A stretch of 6,334 nt of DNA from positions 1 to 6,334 of the forward strand of contig JAUZOX010000168.1 in NCBI GenBank assembly GCA_030706265.1, in the 5' to 3' direction. This document shows, piece by piece, positions 5,941 to 6,334 of this stretch (the stretch's first letter is position 1; each line of letters starts with the position of its first letter). The DNA is from Bacteroidota bacterium. GTDB taxonomy: Bacteria > Bacteroidota > Bacteroidia > Bacteroidales > Cfx3-03. The notes below the pieces were generated by a model, which saw only the letters and a program-made list of their open reading frames with translations, made no database searches and had not been told where the DNA came from. The position numbers and the translations under genes were made by a program.

Positions 5941-6334
5941 TTAATATTCGCTCCAAAGAAGTTTCCGGCTCAGGTATCCATCCTTGTTTAGGAGGGTCAC
6001 AATCACTATCTGTAGTTTGCAATTCAATGCAACGGAGTGTAATGTGTTCGGTTGCAATTGCTTTTCAAGCAATGACCTGCCCATGATGTCACAGACCCGG
6101 AGTGTCGTTTCTTTGGGTACCGCACTAAGGTCAACCATCAGACGGCCGCTTTCTTCATAGATCCGTGCCGGCAATCCTTTTGCGGATAATGTTTCAGGGC
6201 TACCGAAATTGAGTACAAAGCGATTGACATTGTCACTTTTGGATGCCTGGAAGGGATAGCTATCGCCGGGATTTATCTTCCGGCTGATATTCAGCATGTG
6301 ATCTTCCAGTATCACCGAGGGGAACATCGACTGG
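5941..6334 (-). CDS. C-terminal fragment of a T9SS-secreted protein (type A sorting domain); 5' end missing
   Basis: The frame is open to the right edge, giving 130 complete codons before the TAA at 5941-5943. The ATG at 6325-6327 is probably internal: the frame continues upstream (Gln-Ser) and no signal peptide follows. The first 45 or so residues (PSVILEDHMLNISRKIN, DSYPFQASKSDN, NRFVLNFG) match the segment that often precedes the sorting domain in large Bacteroidota surface proteins. The last 70 residues have the pattern of a T9SS type A C-terminal domain: IYEESGRLMVDL, then LRVCDIMGRSLLEKQL, then a strand ending YLSRKLLWSEY. By family knowledge this domain guides a protein through the type IX system to the cell surface or medium and is then cut off. 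The functional part of the protein is outside the window. The 845-bp gap to GH95 argues against one operon. Confidence 0.82.
   Translation of the reverse strand, partial: QSMFPSVILEDHMLNISRKINPGDSYPFQASKSDNVNRFVLNFGSPETLSAKGLPARIYEESGRLMVDLSAVPKETTLRVCDIMGRSLLEKQLQPNTLHSVALNCKLQIVIVTLLNKDGYLSRKLLWSEY

Noticed and set aside
5941..6327. ATG at 6325-6327 as the true start of a 128-residue protein
   Set aside because: The frame remains open through the right edge, the following residues are typical of the inner part of a large T9SS cargo protein, and there is no signal peptide, which a T9SS substrate must have.

Overview
The window looks like part of a carbohydrate-degradation locus from a member of the Bacteroidota. 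Three things in the sequence point there: a C-terminal type IX secretion (T9SS) sorting domain at the right edge, a Bacteroidota-type -7 promoter element (TACCTTTG, fitting TAnnTTTG) before the main gene, and A/T-rich leaders without Shine-Dalgarno sites. The genus cannot be told from the sequence alone. All genes read leftwards, on the minus strand.

From right to left: 5941-6334 holds the last 130 codons of a protein that enters from beyond the right edge and ends in a T9SS type A sorting domain. A gap of about 845 bp follows (5096-5940). It has no convincing gene, but contains a 21-bp direct repeat (20/21) 338 bp apart, a tandem AAAAGTTG(T/A)CC motif next to a 60-codon unrecognised ORF, which may be the relic of an insertion sequence, and the promoter region of the next gene. 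2594-5095 encodes a complete family GH95 enzyme, most likely an alpha-L-fucosidase. 31 bp downstream, 1-2562 encodes a family GH2 glycoside hydrolase. Its frame stays open for 854 codons to the left edge, so its C-terminus lies outside the window.

GH95 and GH2 form a likely two-gene (or longer) operon. Both have ordinary signal peptides and no T9SS tail or lipobox within view, so they probably act in the periplasm. A reasonable model is stepwise trimming: GH95 removes terminal alpha-L-fucose and GH2 then removes the exposed beta-linked sugar (galactose, glucuronate or another). The substrate is not fixed by this window; fucosylated xyloglucan, arabinogalactan, algal or host glycans are all possible. 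No SusC/SusD pair, regulator or transporter is visible.

I found no RNA gene, CRISPR array or clearly new system. The points most worth following are the glutaminase-amidotransferase-like tail of the GH2 protein, the repeat-containing spacer, and the inverted repeat over the predicted GH95 transcription start.
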